A stretch of DNA of 64,000 nucleotides from Alexandriicola marinus (GTDB lineage Bacteria; Pseudomonadota; Alphaproteobacteria; Rhodobacterales; Rhodobacteraceae). Below the pieces are notes generated by a model. It was not told the DNA's origin and ran no database searches. It saw only the letters and a program-made list of their open reading frames with translations. This document shows, one piece after another, positions 38,500 through 47,136 of this stretch; within the stretch, counting starts at the first letter, position 1; every line of letters begins with the position of its first letter. The stretch covers positions 1-64,000 of the forward strand of contig NZ_RBVZ01000007.1 in assembly GCF_004000435.1 (NCBI RefSeq), read 5' to 3'. The position numbers and the translations under genes were made by a program.

Positions 38500-39555
38500 A
38501 TGCCACACCCCTATGCCGATCTCCCCGACACGGCCTTTTGGAAAAAGGGCGTCGACGAAGCCGACAGGGCCCGCTTTCCCGGCCTTTACCAACCGCGGCT
38601 GAAGCTGACGCCCGAGACTCGCGTGGCGACCGCCGGCAGTTGTTTCGCCCAGCATATCGGGACATGGCTGAAGGCGGCCGGGTGCAGTGTCCTTGACGCC
38701 GAACCCCCGCCGCGCGCCATGTCCGACGTCCTGGCACGGCGCTTTGGCTATGGCCTGTTCTCGGGGCGATACGGCAACATCTATACCGCGCGGCAAATGC
38801 GCCAGTTCCTCGAAGAGGTGGCAGATGGCGAGGCCGATCCCCGCCATGTCTGGAAGAACGGTCACGCGTTCCGCGATGCCTTCCGCCCCAATGTGGAGCC
38901 CGACGGGCTCGGCAGCGTGGCAGAGGTGCTGCTGCATCGGGATTACCACCTCGAACGGACATCGCGGATGCTGCGCAAGGCGCAGCTGTTCATCTTCACG
39001 CTTGGGCTGACCGAGGCCTGGGAGGATATCGAGACCGGCCGGGTCTATCCGCTGTGCCCCGGCGTGGCGGGTGGCACATTCGACCCCGAAAGACATCGGT
39101 TCCGGAACTTTCGCCACGGCGAAATTGTCGCGGACCTTCATGCCATCCGGGCGCTTCTGCACCGCTTCAACCCGGGCATGGCTGTCTTGCTGACGGTCAG
39201 TCCCGTGCCACTGACAGCCACCGCGTCGGGCAATCACGTGTTGTCGGCAACCAGTTGGTCAAAGTCGACCCTGCGCGCGGCGGCCGGGGATTTCGTCGCC
39301 GACACCGAAGGCACCGACTACTTCCCCTCGCTTGAGCTGGTGACGCAGCCGGCCTCGGGCGGGCCGTGGTTCGCGCCGAACATGCGCGAGGTATCCGAGG
39401 CGGGCGTCGCACGGGTGATGTCGGTCTTTTTCGAGGCTCATGGCATGACCGACCTGATCGGCACCGCGCGCGATACCCGCGACAACGAGGACGACAGCGA
39501 TCGCGAATCCGAGCCCTATTGCGATGAAATCCTTCTTCAGGCCTTCGCCACATGA
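38500..39555 (+). CDS. GSCFA-domain protein
   Basis: A 351-residue protein of the GSCFA family, named for the motif seen here at 46-50 in T-A-G-S-C-F-A-Q-H-I. The family is thought to be related to SGNH/GDSL hydrolases, with the Ser47 in the nucleophile position. Other features are F-T-L-G-L-T-E-A-W near residue 165 and T-V-S-P-V-P-L near 232, both typical of the family. No signal peptide is seen. Its stop overlaps the ATG of the next gene by four bases. A role in modifying surface carbohydrate is suspected for such pairs but unproven. Confidence 0.88.
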   Translation: MPHPYADLPDTAFWKKGVDEADRARFPGLYQPRLKLTPETRVATAGSCFAQHIGTWLKAAGCSVLDAEPPPRAMSDVLARRFGYGLFSGRYGNIYTARQMRQFLEEVADGEADPRHVWKNGHAFRDAFRPNVEPDGLGSVAEVLLHRDYHLERTSRMLRKAQLFIFTLGLTEAWEDIETGRVYPLCPGVAGGTFDPERHRFRNFRHGEIVADLHAIRALLHRFNPGMAVLLTVSPVPLTATASGNHVLSATSWSKSTLRAAAGDFVADTEGTDYFPSLELVTQPASGGPWFAPNMREVSEAGVARVMSVFFEAHGMTDLIGTARDTRDNEDDSDRESEPYCDEILLQAFAT

Positions 39556-40364
39556 CGCTGCGCATTTGTTTTCTCGGCAATTCCCACATCGCCTGCGTCC
39601 GTCAGGCCTGGCAGACCGAGGCAGGGCGATGGTCCGGCATCGCGCCGCTGTTCGTGGGCGCGCACCGGAACCTTCTGCTCGAAACGGCCGAAGTGGCCGG
39701 CAAACTCGTCCCGACAAGCGATGGCGCGGCGCGCGCATTTGCCGATCTTGCCGGCATCGACCATGTCGACCTGAACGCCTTCGACGCCTTCGTGGTGACC
39801 GGCTGCCTCGTTTCCCTGGGCTGTATCGCGAACCTTTATCGTGATGCGCGCTGGCTCGACCTGCCCTCGATCGCCGCGCATGAGGATCTGGCCTCCGAAC
39901 CGGCCGTCCTGATGTCGGATGCCGCCGTGCAGATGACCGCCGAGGACATCCTGTCACGCAGGCTCGGTCTGCGTGTTGCCCGCCATTTGCGCGATATGAC
40001 GACCCGACCGATTGTCGTGACCAGCCAGGCCCGTGTCAGCGCGGTGATCGAACAGGCCCACAGGCCGGGGGTGCGGGCCCATCACGCCGCGCTCAGGGCC
40101 GGTGACGCGGCCAACCTCTCCGCCCTGTTCGACAGCTGCGCCAGCCGCGCCTGCCGCGACGCCGGCGCCACCTTCCTGCCCCAGCCCCGGCACACGATCA
40201 CGAAAGATATCCTGACCGCGCGCCCGTTCATGGACGGGGCGGTGCGGCTGACCGCGGACGGCAGCACCCCCCAGCCGCCCCGCGACATCACCCACGCCAA
40301 CGCCCGCTACGGCGCGGCCGTGCTGGACCAGATCGCCGAGCATTTCGGCGTTCAGGCGGTATAG
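39552..40364 (+). CDS. SGNH-like hydrolase, unassigned
   Basis: A 270-residue protein whose ends fit an SGNH esterase plan: N-terminal L-G-N-S-H (9-12, nucleophile-type Ser11) and C-terminal D-I-T-H-A-N (Asp245 and His248, the usual D-x-x-H pair). In between, F-V-V-T-G-C-L could be block II and V-V-T-S-Q-A block III. No exact family is recognised. It is translationally coupled (ATGA) to the GSCFA gene, so the two probably act together, for instance adding or removing acyl groups. Convergent with the M20 gene, overlapping it by 13 bases. Confidence 0.65.
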   Translation: MTLRICFLGNSHIACVRQAWQTEAGRWSGIAPLFVGAHRNLLLETAEVAGKLVPTSDGAARAFADLAGIDHVDLNAFDAFVVTGCLVSLGCIANLYRDARWLDLPSIAAHEDLASEPAVLMSDAAVQMTAEDILSRRLGLRVARHLRDMTTRPIVVTSQARVSAVIEQAHRPGVRAHHAALRAGDAANLSALFDSCASRACRDAGATFLPQPRHTITKDILTARPFMDGAVRLTADGSTPQPPRDITHANARYGAAVLDQIAEHFGVQAV

Positions 40365-41503
40365 GGCAAACGCTGCCGGGCAATCCCGGCGAAAAGGCGC
40401 GCGCCGTGGATCAGGGCGGCATCGTTGAAATCATACTCCGGGCTATGAAGCGGGGCCGACGCCTCGCCGTTGCCGATAAACCCGAAGGCGCCCGGCACAT
40501 GCTCCAGCAGACGGGCGAAATCCTCGGACGCCGCGATGGGCGGCGCGTCCCTGTCGACGTGGTCCGAGACGGCCTCGGCCGCCTTGGCGAGGGCTTCCGC
40601 GGCCGCCGGATCATTGACCAGCGGGACGAATTCCCGACTGTAGCTCACCTGCGCCTCGATCCCGTGCTGGCGGGCCAGACCATGGGCGATCCGGATCATT
40701 TCCGCCTCGATCCGGTCAGAGATGTCGCGCCGGTAGCTGCGCGCATCGCCCCGGATGACCGCCCGACCGGGCAGCGCGTTGCGCGTGCCATCGGTTTCGA
40801 ATTCCGTGACGGACAGGACGGCGATTTCGGCGGGGTCGATCTTGCGGGCGATGATGGTCTGCAATTCCATGACCAGCGCGCAGGCGGGCACCATGACCTC
40901 GCGGGTGGCGTGGGGACGCGCCGCATGGCCACCCTGCCCGGTGAGCGTGATCTCGAAGATATCCTCGGCCGCCATCAGGGGGCCCGCACGCGTCGCCGTA
41001 TGGCCCAGCGGCATGCCGGGCATGTTGTGAAGCCCATAGACCTCGTCGCAGGGGAACCGGGTCAGAAGCCCGTCATCAAGCATCGCCTGCGCGCCCCGAC
41101 CCCATTCCTCGGCCGGCTGAAAGATCAGATGCAATGTCCCGTCAAAGCCGCCCTCGTTGGCCAGAAGGCGCGCCGCCCCCAGCAGCATGGCGGTATGTCC
41201 GTCATGGCCGCAGGCATGCATCGTGCCGGGCGTCTCTGACCTCCAGCCACGGCCCGCGACCTCTGTGATCCTGAGCGCGTCCATGTCGGCCCTGAGCCCG
41301 ATCGCCCGGTTCGACCGGCCTCGTGTAAGGGTGCCGACAACGCCGGTGCCGCCGATGCCGACCGAGACCTCGGCCCCCATCTCGCGCAGCACATCCGCGA
41401 CACGTCCGGCTGTCCGGTGTTCTTCAAACCCGAATTCGGGATGGCGATGCAGGTCGCGCCGCCATTCCGTCATGTCGGCCACAAGGGAATCGATGTCTGT
41501 CAT
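40352..41503 (-). CDS. M20-family amidohydrolase (hippurate hydrolase type)
   Basis: A 383-residue metallo-amidohydrolase of peptidase family M20D, likely releasing an amino acid from an N-acyl substrate. Metal-site motifs are H-A-C-G-H-D-G-H-T-A-M-L, E-E in P-A-E-E-W-G-R-G, H-N-M-P-G and the late A-S-E-D-F. A dimerisation domain is inserted in the middle (G-Q-G-G-H-A-A-R-P-H). Substrate unknown. Stands alone before folE2. Confidence 0.93.
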   Translation of the reverse strand: MTDIDSLVADMTEWRRDLHRHPEFGFEEHRTAGRVADVLREMGAEVSVGIGGTGVVGTLTRGRSNRAIGLRADMDALRITEVAGRGWRSETPGTMHACGHDGHTAMLLGAARLLANEGGFDGTLHLIFQPAEEWGRGAQAMLDDGLLTRFPCDEVYGLHNMPGMPLGHTATRAGPLMAAEDIFEITLTGQGGHAARPHATREVMVPACALVMELQTIIARKIDPAEIAVLSVTEFETDGTRNALPGRAVIRGDARSYRRDISDRIEAEMIRIAHGLARQHGIEAQVSYSREFVPLVNDPAAAEALAKAAEAVSDHVDRDAPPIAASEDFARLLEHVPGAFGFIGNGEASAPLHSPEYDFNDAALIHGARLFAGIARQRLPYTA

Positions 41504-41546
41504 GCGCCCATTAGCCCGAAAACGGGCCCAAAGCGCAAAGTCGGGA

Positions 41547-42647
41547 TCAGCCCACGTGGAAGAGCGTCGCGAAAAGCCTCGGATCGAGGCTTTCGGAGGC
41601 GAAGGTCTTGCCCTCGGTCAGAAGGCTCACGGCGTCATGGCTGTGCAGGCTTTCCTGATGGCTTGCCAGAACGCGGAAATCACCAACCCTCGGGTCAAGC
41701 TGAAGCTGCTCACTGAACAGACGCGCCGCATCCTCGACAAAGATCGGGTTGGCGGCGTTCAGTTCGGCAAAGGCCTGTTCATCCTCGCGTTTGACCATCA
41801 CCTGCGTCTCGGTGGGAACGGCCGCACGGGCCATGTCGATCACATCTTCGAACCACAGGCAGGGGCCGGGCTCGATCACCAGCGAAATCCGAGCGACCGA
41901 ACGCTGCGAATGCGGGGTGGCCAGCTGGCCGCGCATCTGCCGCGCATGTTCGCTGAGTTCCAGAGAACAGGGGCAGGTCGAGGAATAGACATAGTCGAGA
42001 TGAACGATCTTCTTGCGGATACCATCCTGTTCGACCAGCTCGAGCGCGATGTCGTAATACTGGTAGCCTGCCAGACCCGAGCGCAGCGATTGCACCTTCA
42101 TCGGGAAGGAGAACCGCATCTGGATACGCGCATCGAAGCTTTCGAGATCGGTCTTGTAGGCGTCGAGCGCCTTTTCGATCACCTCGAAGGAGAAGGTTTC
42201 CTCGGCATGTTTGTAGAAAGTCCGCATGATCCGCGACATGTTGATGCCCTTCTTCTCGGCATCGAGGCTGACGGTGCCCGTCACGCTCGTCTCCAGCGTC
42301 AGGTCGCCATTGTCGCGGGTGTGAAAGCGGATCGGCAGACGGAAGTTCGAGATGCCGACATGCTGGATCGGGCGCTGCGCGCCACGGATCAGCGAGGACG
42401 GGCCGTTCTGAAGATCGGGCATCGTCGCGCGGTAATCTTCGTCAGCCTCGAAATCCTCGGGATAGGCCCGCGCAAGCGCAGGATAATTGGCCAGTTCGCG
42501 GCCAGGGATCAGGCGCGAGACCATCGGATCAAGCATCGCGGCCTCTTCTGGCGTGACATCCACAACCCAACGGCGCAGCAGATCCAGCGCCGCCTCGGCG
42601 TCTTCACGGCTGGGCTCGCGTTCGAGATCCCGGGAAAAATGGTTCAT
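41547..42647 (-). CDS. folE2: GTP cyclohydrolase I type B (FolE2)
   Basis: Makes dihydroneopterin triphosphate from GTP, the first step of folate and other pterin synthesis. The 366-residue GCYH-IB protein has the diagnostic region S-S-T-C-P-C-S-L-E-L-S-E-H with the active-site Cys, and the Glu-containing I-E-P-G-P-C-L-W-F-E-D-V-I-D. Type IB enzymes are promiscuous for metal, unlike zinc-dependent FolE. The N-terminal 60 residues are an acidic extension. No folE is seen in the window; folB and folP lie 14 kb away. Confidence 0.97.
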   Translation of the reverse strand: MNHFSRDLEREPSREDAEAALDLLRRWVVDVTPEEAAMLDPMVSRLIPGRELANYPALARAYPEDFEADEDYRATMPDLQNGPSSLIRGAQRPIQHVGISNFRLPIRFHTRDNGDLTLETSVTGTVSLDAEKKGINMSRIMRTFYKHAEETFSFEVIEKALDAYKTDLESFDARIQMRFSFPMKVQSLRSGLAGYQYYDIALELVEQDGIRKKIVHLDYVYSSTCPCSLELSEHARQMRGQLATPHSQRSVARISLVIEPGPCLWFEDVIDMARAAVPTETQVMVKREDEQAFAELNAANPIFVEDAARLFSEQLQLDPRVGDFRVLASHQESLHSHDAVSLLTEGKTFASESLDPRLFATLFHVG

Positions 42648-42815
42648 TTTGGCCCCCTGAGGCTGCGACAGAGCACCAGTATATGGGGCCTGCCTTTTCG
42701 ATTTCCACAGAAATCCTGAAAACCCTAACGGCCGTTCATGAACGTTTCATTAAGCTCGACGACCCCCTCGCCCCGGAAAACGCCATTCTAGGCGTCGGCA
42801 CAGGCCCCGCCGCGG

Positions 42816-43991
42816 TCAGATCGCGGCCAGTGCCCCGCGCAAATCCGCCACAATATCGGCCGTATCCTCGAGCCCGACAGACAGCCGGATCAGCCCCGGC
42901 GTGATACCGAGGATCGCCTTCTGCTCGTCCGACAGGCGCTGATGCGTCGTAGTCGCGGGATGCGTCGCGATCGATTTGGCGTCACCCAAATTGTTGGAGA
43001 TCAGAACGATCTCCAGCGCATTGAGAGCCTTGAACGCCGCCTCCTGACTGCCGCAATCGAAGGCCAGCACCGTGCCGCCCTTGCCGCCCATCTGGGACAG
43101 GCACAGGTCATGCTGAGGATGGGTTTCAAGCGTGGGATAGATCACGCGTGACAGGCCCGCATCGCCGGCCAGCGCGTCCGCGATCGACCGCGCGCTTTCG
43201 GTCTGGGCCCGGACCCTGAGGTCCATCGTCTCGAGCCCCTTCAGCATCAGCCAGGCCGAAAACGGCGACAGCGCCGCGCCCGTATGCTTGAGATAGGGCT
43301 CCACGGTTTTGCGGATGAATTCCTTCGTTCCAAGGATCACGCCGCCCAGCGCACGGCCCTGCCCGTCCATGTGCTTGGTCGCCGAATAGACGATCACATC
43401 GGCGCCCAGCGCCACGGCATCCGACCAGATCGGTGTCGAGAACACGTTGTCGACGATCACGGTGGCACCAACCGCATGGGCGAGGTCGGACACGGCCCGG
43501 ATGTCCACGATCTCGAGCGTCGGGTTCGACATGGATTCGAAAAAGACAGCCTTTGTGTCGGGGCGGATCGCTGCCTTCCACTGATCAAGATCGGTGCCGT
43601 CGACGAAGGTCACCTCGACACCGAAGCGCGTCAGAACGTCCTCGAGGATATAGAGACACGACCCGAAAAGCGCCCGCGACGACACCACATGATCTCCCGC
43701 CCGCAGCATCGAGGTGAGCGCGCCGTTGACGGCCGCCATGCCGGAGGCCGTTGCAAAGCCATCCTCGGTGCCTTCGATCGCCGCGATCCGCTCCTCGAAC
43801 ATGCGCACGGTCGGGTTGCCATAGCGGGCGTAGATGAATTCGTCGTCGCCGGCCTTAAGGAAGCGTGCCTCGGCGGCTTCGGCACTGTCATAGACGAACC
43901 CTTGGGTGAGAAAGATCGCCTCGCTCACTTCGTTGTACTGGCTCCGGCGGACACCGCCATGCACCGCCTTGGTGCGTTTTGAAATCGTCAT
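42816..43991 (-). CDS. metZ: O-succinylhomoserine sulfhydrylase
   Basis: Makes homocysteine directly from O-succinylhomoserine and sulfide in methionine synthesis. The 391-residue PLP enzyme of the Cys/Met metabolism family has R-Y-G-N-P-T, G-M-A-A-V-N-G, the D-N-V-F-S-T-P motif and the PLP Lys in Y-S-A-T-K-H-M-D-G-Q-G-R. The ATG at 43991, with GGGAG upstream, begins the family start MTISKRTKAVHGG. It sits directly behind a SAM-II riboswitch and terminator, which independently supports a methionine role. Confidence 0.95.
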   Translation of the reverse strand: MTISKRTKAVHGGVRRSQYNEVSEAIFLTQGFVYDSAEAAEARFLKAGDDEFIYARYGNPTVRMFEERIAAIEGTEDGFATASGMAAVNGALTSMLRAGDHVVSSRALFGSCLYILEDVLTRFGVEVTFVDGTDLDQWKAAIRPDTKAVFFESMSNPTLEIVDIRAVSDLAHAVGATVIVDNVFSTPIWSDAVALGADVIVYSATKHMDGQGRALGGVILGTKEFIRKTVEPYLKHTGAALSPFSAWLMLKGLETMDLRVRAQTESARSIADALAGDAGLSRVIYPTLETHPQHDLCLSQMGGKGGTVLAFDCGSQEAAFKALNALEIVLISNNLGDAKSIATHPATTTHQRLSDEQKAILGITPGLIRLSVGLEDTADIVADLRGALAAI

Positions 43992-44016
43992 CTCTCTTCT
44001 CCCGTTCTCGGGGCAC

Positions 44017-44050
44017 AAAAAAGCCCCGACACCGGCAAAGGTATCGGGGC
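44017..44050 (-). terminator. Attenuator/terminator between SAM-II riboswitch and metZ
   Basis: On the minus strand GCCCCGATACC pairs with GGTGTCGGGGC (one wobble) around a short loop and is followed by TTTTTT. It lies between the riboswitch and the metZ ribosome-binding site, where it can stop transcription when SAM is bound. Confidence 0.85.
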
Positions 44051-44064
44051 GGTATCCGCTCCTA

Positions 44065-44118
44065 CCTCTTTAGCGGTTTGTTTTACGTGGCCCGCAATCC
44101 GGTAACAAATCGCCACGC
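44065..44118 (-). ncRNA. SAM-II riboswitch (SAM_alpha) in the metZ leader
   Basis: The minus strand carries the compact SAM-II pseudoknot: a 6-bp P1, CGTGGC / GCCACG (44116-44111 with 44095-44090 region), the loop element GATTTG, ACCGGATTGC in the hairpin, then TAAAACAAACCGCTAAAGAGG, whose CGCTAAAGAGG tail is the conserved 3' element. Downstream lies a terminator and then metZ. SAM-II is known mainly from alphaproteobacterial metA/metZ leaders. Binding of S-adenosylmethionine should reduce expression. Confidence 0.92.
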
Positions 44119-44122
44119 TCGT

Positions 44123-44151
44123 GCAATAGACCCGGGGCGGGGATCGGTCAA
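44123..44151 (-). promoter_or_regulatory. Putative promoter of the metZ riboswitch transcript
   Basis: On the minus strand TTGACC (44151-44146), 17-base spacer, TATTGC (44128-44123), placing the start just before the riboswitch P1. Good -35 and spacing; -10 is moderate. Confidence 0.5.
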
Positions 44152-44264
44152 GCCTCCTCCGGGTGGGGGCGGCACGACAGGTCTTGCCTTTCGGGGTGCC
44201 TGCGTGGTCTTCGTCCCGCATGCGAGTGCGACGCCCCGGCGAAGGGCGTCAGGGAGGACATGGT

Positions 44265-44933
44265 TTGCAGCCTGATATCGTGATTGTACTGGCCGGTCTG
44301 GCTTTCATCGTCGGTTACCTGATCATCAATCAGGTCATCCTTCGGCTGGTCCTGCTGCTGGGGACAGCGCTCTACATCCTGTATTACTTCATTGCAGGTG
44401 ATGCGCCGCTTTGGGGTGCGATCTATGCCAGCATGCTGACCTTCACGGCGAACCTGATCGGTCTGGGGCTGTTGCTGGCGCGGCGGGCATGGTGGATGGT
44501 GCCGCCGAAATTCAGGGATATGCGCGACAGGTTCGCCTCGATCCCGCCGGGCGATCTGAGGTCGGTTTTGCGCCACGCCCACCGTTACCGGCTTGAGGAT
44601 GACCTTGTCATGACCCGCGAAGGCAGACCGGTCGACACGCTCTATTTCGTGCTGTCGGGCCGGATATCGGCCGAAAAGCTGGGCGAGCGTTTCCTGATCC
44701 CGTCCGGGGTTTTCGTGGGAGAGGTCGCCTATCTGACGGGCCGGCCGAGTTCGGCCACGATCACGGTTGACAAGGGGGCCGAGGTGATCAGCTGGTCAAT
44801 CGAGGCGCTGGCCCGGCAAACCCGGCGCAATCCCCGGGCGCGGCTGGCGCTCGAGGCGCTGATCTCGACGGATCTGGCCGCGAAGGTGGCCCTTGCAGTC
44901 GCCCCCAAGAACCTGCCTCCGGAATATTCCTAG
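44265..44933 (+). CDS. Popeye-like / cyclic-nucleotide-binding-fold membrane protein
   Basis: A 222-residue protein with three closely packed N-terminal TM helices (about 4-70) followed by a cytoplasmic cAMP-binding-type beta barrel (about 95-200): G-R-P-V-D-T-L-Y-F-V-L-S-G-R-I-S, then G-V-F-V-G-E-V-A-Y-L-T-G-R-P-S-S-A-T. This order matches Popeye-domain proteins; the phosphate-binding cassette resembles G-E-x-A but lacks a full R-x-A-x-x. Ligand binding is unproven. A TTG start (44265) with GGAGG six bases upstream is chosen because no ATG opens the hydrophobic region. Confidence 0.8.
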   Translation: MQPDIVIVLAGLAFIVGYLIINQVILRLVLLLGTALYILYYFIAGDAPLWGAIYASMLTFTANLIGLGLLLARRAWWMVPPKFRDMRDRFASIPPGDLRSVLRHAHRYRLEDDLVMTREGRPVDTLYFVLSGRISAEKLGERFLIPSGVFVGEVAYLTGRPSSATITVDKGAEVISWSIEALARQTRRNPRARLALEALISTDLAAKVALAVAPKNLPPEYS

Positions 44934-45517
44934 TAGGGATCGTCGCAATCCGGCGTTGTCAGGAACAGCACGACCCAGAACGCCGCATGGTAGAGAAGCG
45001 GTCCAAGCGCCAGAACGACGACCCAGATGTGCAGCGGTGCGGTCAGGATCAGCGCTTCGTTCACGGCGATGGCGAACAGCCCCAGAACCGAGCGCACAAG
45101 CCCCACATGCCGGTGAAAGCGGGCCTCTGATTCTGTCTCGAAGCTGGTGGGCTCCTCGCGATAGGTCAGCGCCAGAACGGCGCCCACCATCAGCAGGACA
45201 GAGATGGTGCGCTGCGCAACAACCGCATCGCCGCTGATCAGGATCGCCCCGATCAGGCCAATGGCAAGCGCGACGGCTATCGTGCCGGACGGCCCGTCGG
45301 GCCGGCGCTGTTCCATCGCTTCGGGTATGCGTCTCCAGGCTTGCGTGCTCATGGCGAGAACGACCGAGGTCACGAGAGCGGCCTCCGGATCGAGGCCGGC
45401 AAAGCCCAGCGACGTCCAGACGGTGATGAGCGCAAGCGACGGCCAGAGAAAATCCAGTCCCAGCGGCGGGATCAGCGAGGCCATCGAGCCCATCTGTATG
45501 AATATGCGACGGATCAT
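44930..45517 (-). CDS. Uncharacterised integral membrane protein
   Basis: A 195-residue protein with about five or six TM helices arranged as three pairs; the central loop (near 120-135) is acidic then His-rich. No family is recognised. ATG at 45517 is assumed; a TTG at 45547 is possible and ribosome-binding sites are weak for both. It overlaps the convergent Popeye-like gene by four bases and precedes ispZ-side genes on the same strand. Confidence 0.7.
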   Translation of the reverse strand: MIRRIFIQMGSMASLIPPLGLDFLWPSLALITVWTSLGFAGLDPEAALVTSVVLAMSTQAWRRIPEAMEQRRPDGPSGTIAVALAIGLIGAILISGDAVVAQRTISVLLMVGAVLALTYREEPTSFETESEARFHRHVGLVRSVLGLFAIAVNEALILTAPLHIWVVVLALGPLLYHAAFWVVLFLTTPDCDDPY

Positions 45518-45584
45518 TCCTGAATTCTTGATTAGGATCGGGGTCAATCGCGTGGCCGAATTGAGGCTTTTGCGTGGTCGGGCC

Positions 45585-46202
45585 CTACTTTTCCGAGGCG
45601 CCCTCGTCGTCCTCTATCAGCAGGTAGCGCTGAAGCGAGACGATCTGCAGCCACAGGAACGCGAACAGCACGGCCGGAAAGGCAAAAGTCTCGAGTTTCA
45701 CCCACAAATCCGTGCTCTGGGTGCGCCAGATGACTTCGTTCGCGATCGCAAGGCCTGCGAACATCGCCGTCAGCCTGCGCGTCAGGATCATCCAGCCCGC
45801 GTCTTCCATCGGAAGCATCTCGCCCATCACCCATTGCATGTAGCTGCGCCCCTGCAAGAGCCCGAGGCCGAGGATCGCGGCGAAGGCGCCGTAGACGATC
45901 GAGGTCTTCATCTTGAAGAATCTCTCGTCGTTGAACCACGCGGTCAGCCCGCCGAAAAAGACGACCATGAAGGCGGTGAACACCTGCATCCGGCTGAGTT
46001 TGCCGGTCATCGCCCAGAGGATCCCCATGGCCACCAGCAGAATCGGCACGAAGATCACGGTGGCCACGATAAAGCCGCTGTAATCCGTTCCGGCAATCTG
46101 GAAGGTCTCGTCCCGCAACCGAAGATAGATCAGGAAAAAGACAATTGTCGGCCCCAGTTCAAGGACCTGCTTCAGGACGGGATTGATCTGACGTTCGCTC
46201 AT
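45585..46202 (-). CDS. Inner-membrane-spanning protein YciB / septation protein IspZ
   Basis: A 205-residue protein with about six TM helices and the IspZ family start, L-E-L-G-P-T-I-V-F-F, later F-K-M-K-T-S-I-V-Y-G and a W-x-x-L-T-R-R-L-T near residue 135, with N-E-V-I-W-R-T-Q-S-T-D-L-W-V. In E. coli YciB interacts with the division and elongation machinery and affects envelope synthesis. It follows a DMT transporter gene by 9 bases and is probably in its operon. Confidence 0.92.
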   Translation of the reverse strand: MSERQINPVLKQVLELGPTIVFFLIYLRLRDETFQIAGTDYSGFIVATVIFVPILLVAMGILWAMTGKLSRMQVFTAFMVVFFGGLTAWFNDERFFKMKTSIVYGAFAAILGLGLLQGRSYMQWVMGEMLPMEDAGWMILTRRLTAMFAGLAIANEVIWRTQSTDLWVKLETFAFPAVLFAFLWLQIVSLQRYLLIEDDEGASEK

Positions 46203-46211
46203 GAACCCCTC

Positions 46212-47114
46212 TTATCCGCCAAGTTCCACGATGACAGCCCCCAAAGCGATCAGGCACATCAGGATCAACCGCCTGGGGCCCACGTTGTCGCCCAGAATGA
46301 ACCAACCGATCAGCGCGGCAAACACGGTCGATGTCTCGCGCAGGACGGCCGCCTCCCCCACCTTGTCGAGGAAGGTCGCCAGCATCACGCCGCCAAAGCT
46401 GAACCAGCCCAGCACCGCGCCGATCACCCCGCGCGCCATCAGGGGGCCGATCCGGGGCGGGTCGGCCATGCGTCGATAGCGCAGCCACGCGATGACCGGA
46501 AAATCGAGGCTGGTGAACAGAAAGAACCACGCGAGAAACGTGAACGGATCGGCCGACTGGCGAATGCCCCAGGCGTCATAGGTGGTGTAGACCGCAACCA
46601 GAACGCCGCAGAGCGTGGCCCAGGCAAGCGCCACCTTGATCGTGCGGGGATCGACCTTTTCCTCGCTGAGGTTGCGCAGCGCAAGCAGCAGGATCCCGCC
46701 AGACAGGCAGACCACGCCCACCCATTGCATCGCGGTGAAATGCTCACGGAAGATGATCGATGCAGCCGCCACGGTGACGATCGGGCCGGTTCCGCGCACG
46801 ACCGGGTAGACGACCGTGTAAGCCGCCCGTTCATAGGCGCGCGCCATCGTCAGCTTGTAGAAGAAATGCACGACCACCGCGCCCGCGATGATCAGCGCCA
46901 TCCTCGTATCGGGCCACGGCACGAGGAACAGCGCGATCGGCGCCGAGATCACCGCGAACGACAGATCAATCGATCCGCGCGATAGCCACGGGTCATGCGC
47001 GCCCTTCTGCAACGCTCCGAACACCGCGTGAAAGAAGGCCGACATCAGCGCCATCATCGTGGCGACCGACGCGCCTTGCGCCGTTCCCGCGATCGAGATC
47101 AGCCAGTCGCTCAC
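46212..47114 (-). CDS. DMT/EamA family transporter
   Basis: A 300-residue membrane protein with about ten TM helices and the duplicated EamA layout; P-V-V-R-G-T-G-P-I near residue 108 and L-R-E-T-S-T-V-F-A near 267 are the paired helix motifs of the two repeats. Substrate unknown. A GTG at 47114 is chosen because the longer frame gives an Arg/Pro-rich leader inside the preceding intergenic region. Part of a minus-strand run with ispZ and ftsY. Confidence 0.85.
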   Translation of the reverse strand: MSDWLISIAGTAQGASVATMMALMSAFFHAVFGALQKGAHDPWLSRGSIDLSFAVISAPIALFLVPWPDTRMALIIAGAVVVHFFYKLTMARAYERAAYTVVYPVVRGTGPIVTVAAASIIFREHFTAMQWVGVVCLSGGILLLALRNLSEEKVDPRTIKVALAWATLCGVLVAVYTTYDAWGIRQSADPFTFLAWFFLFTSLDFPVIAWLRYRRMADPPRIGPLMARGVIGAVLGWFSFGGVMLATFLDKVGEAAVLRETSTVFAALIGWFILGDNVGPRRLILMCLIALGAVIVELGG

Positions 47115-47136
47115 CCGCGCCGACCCTGTCGCCCGA

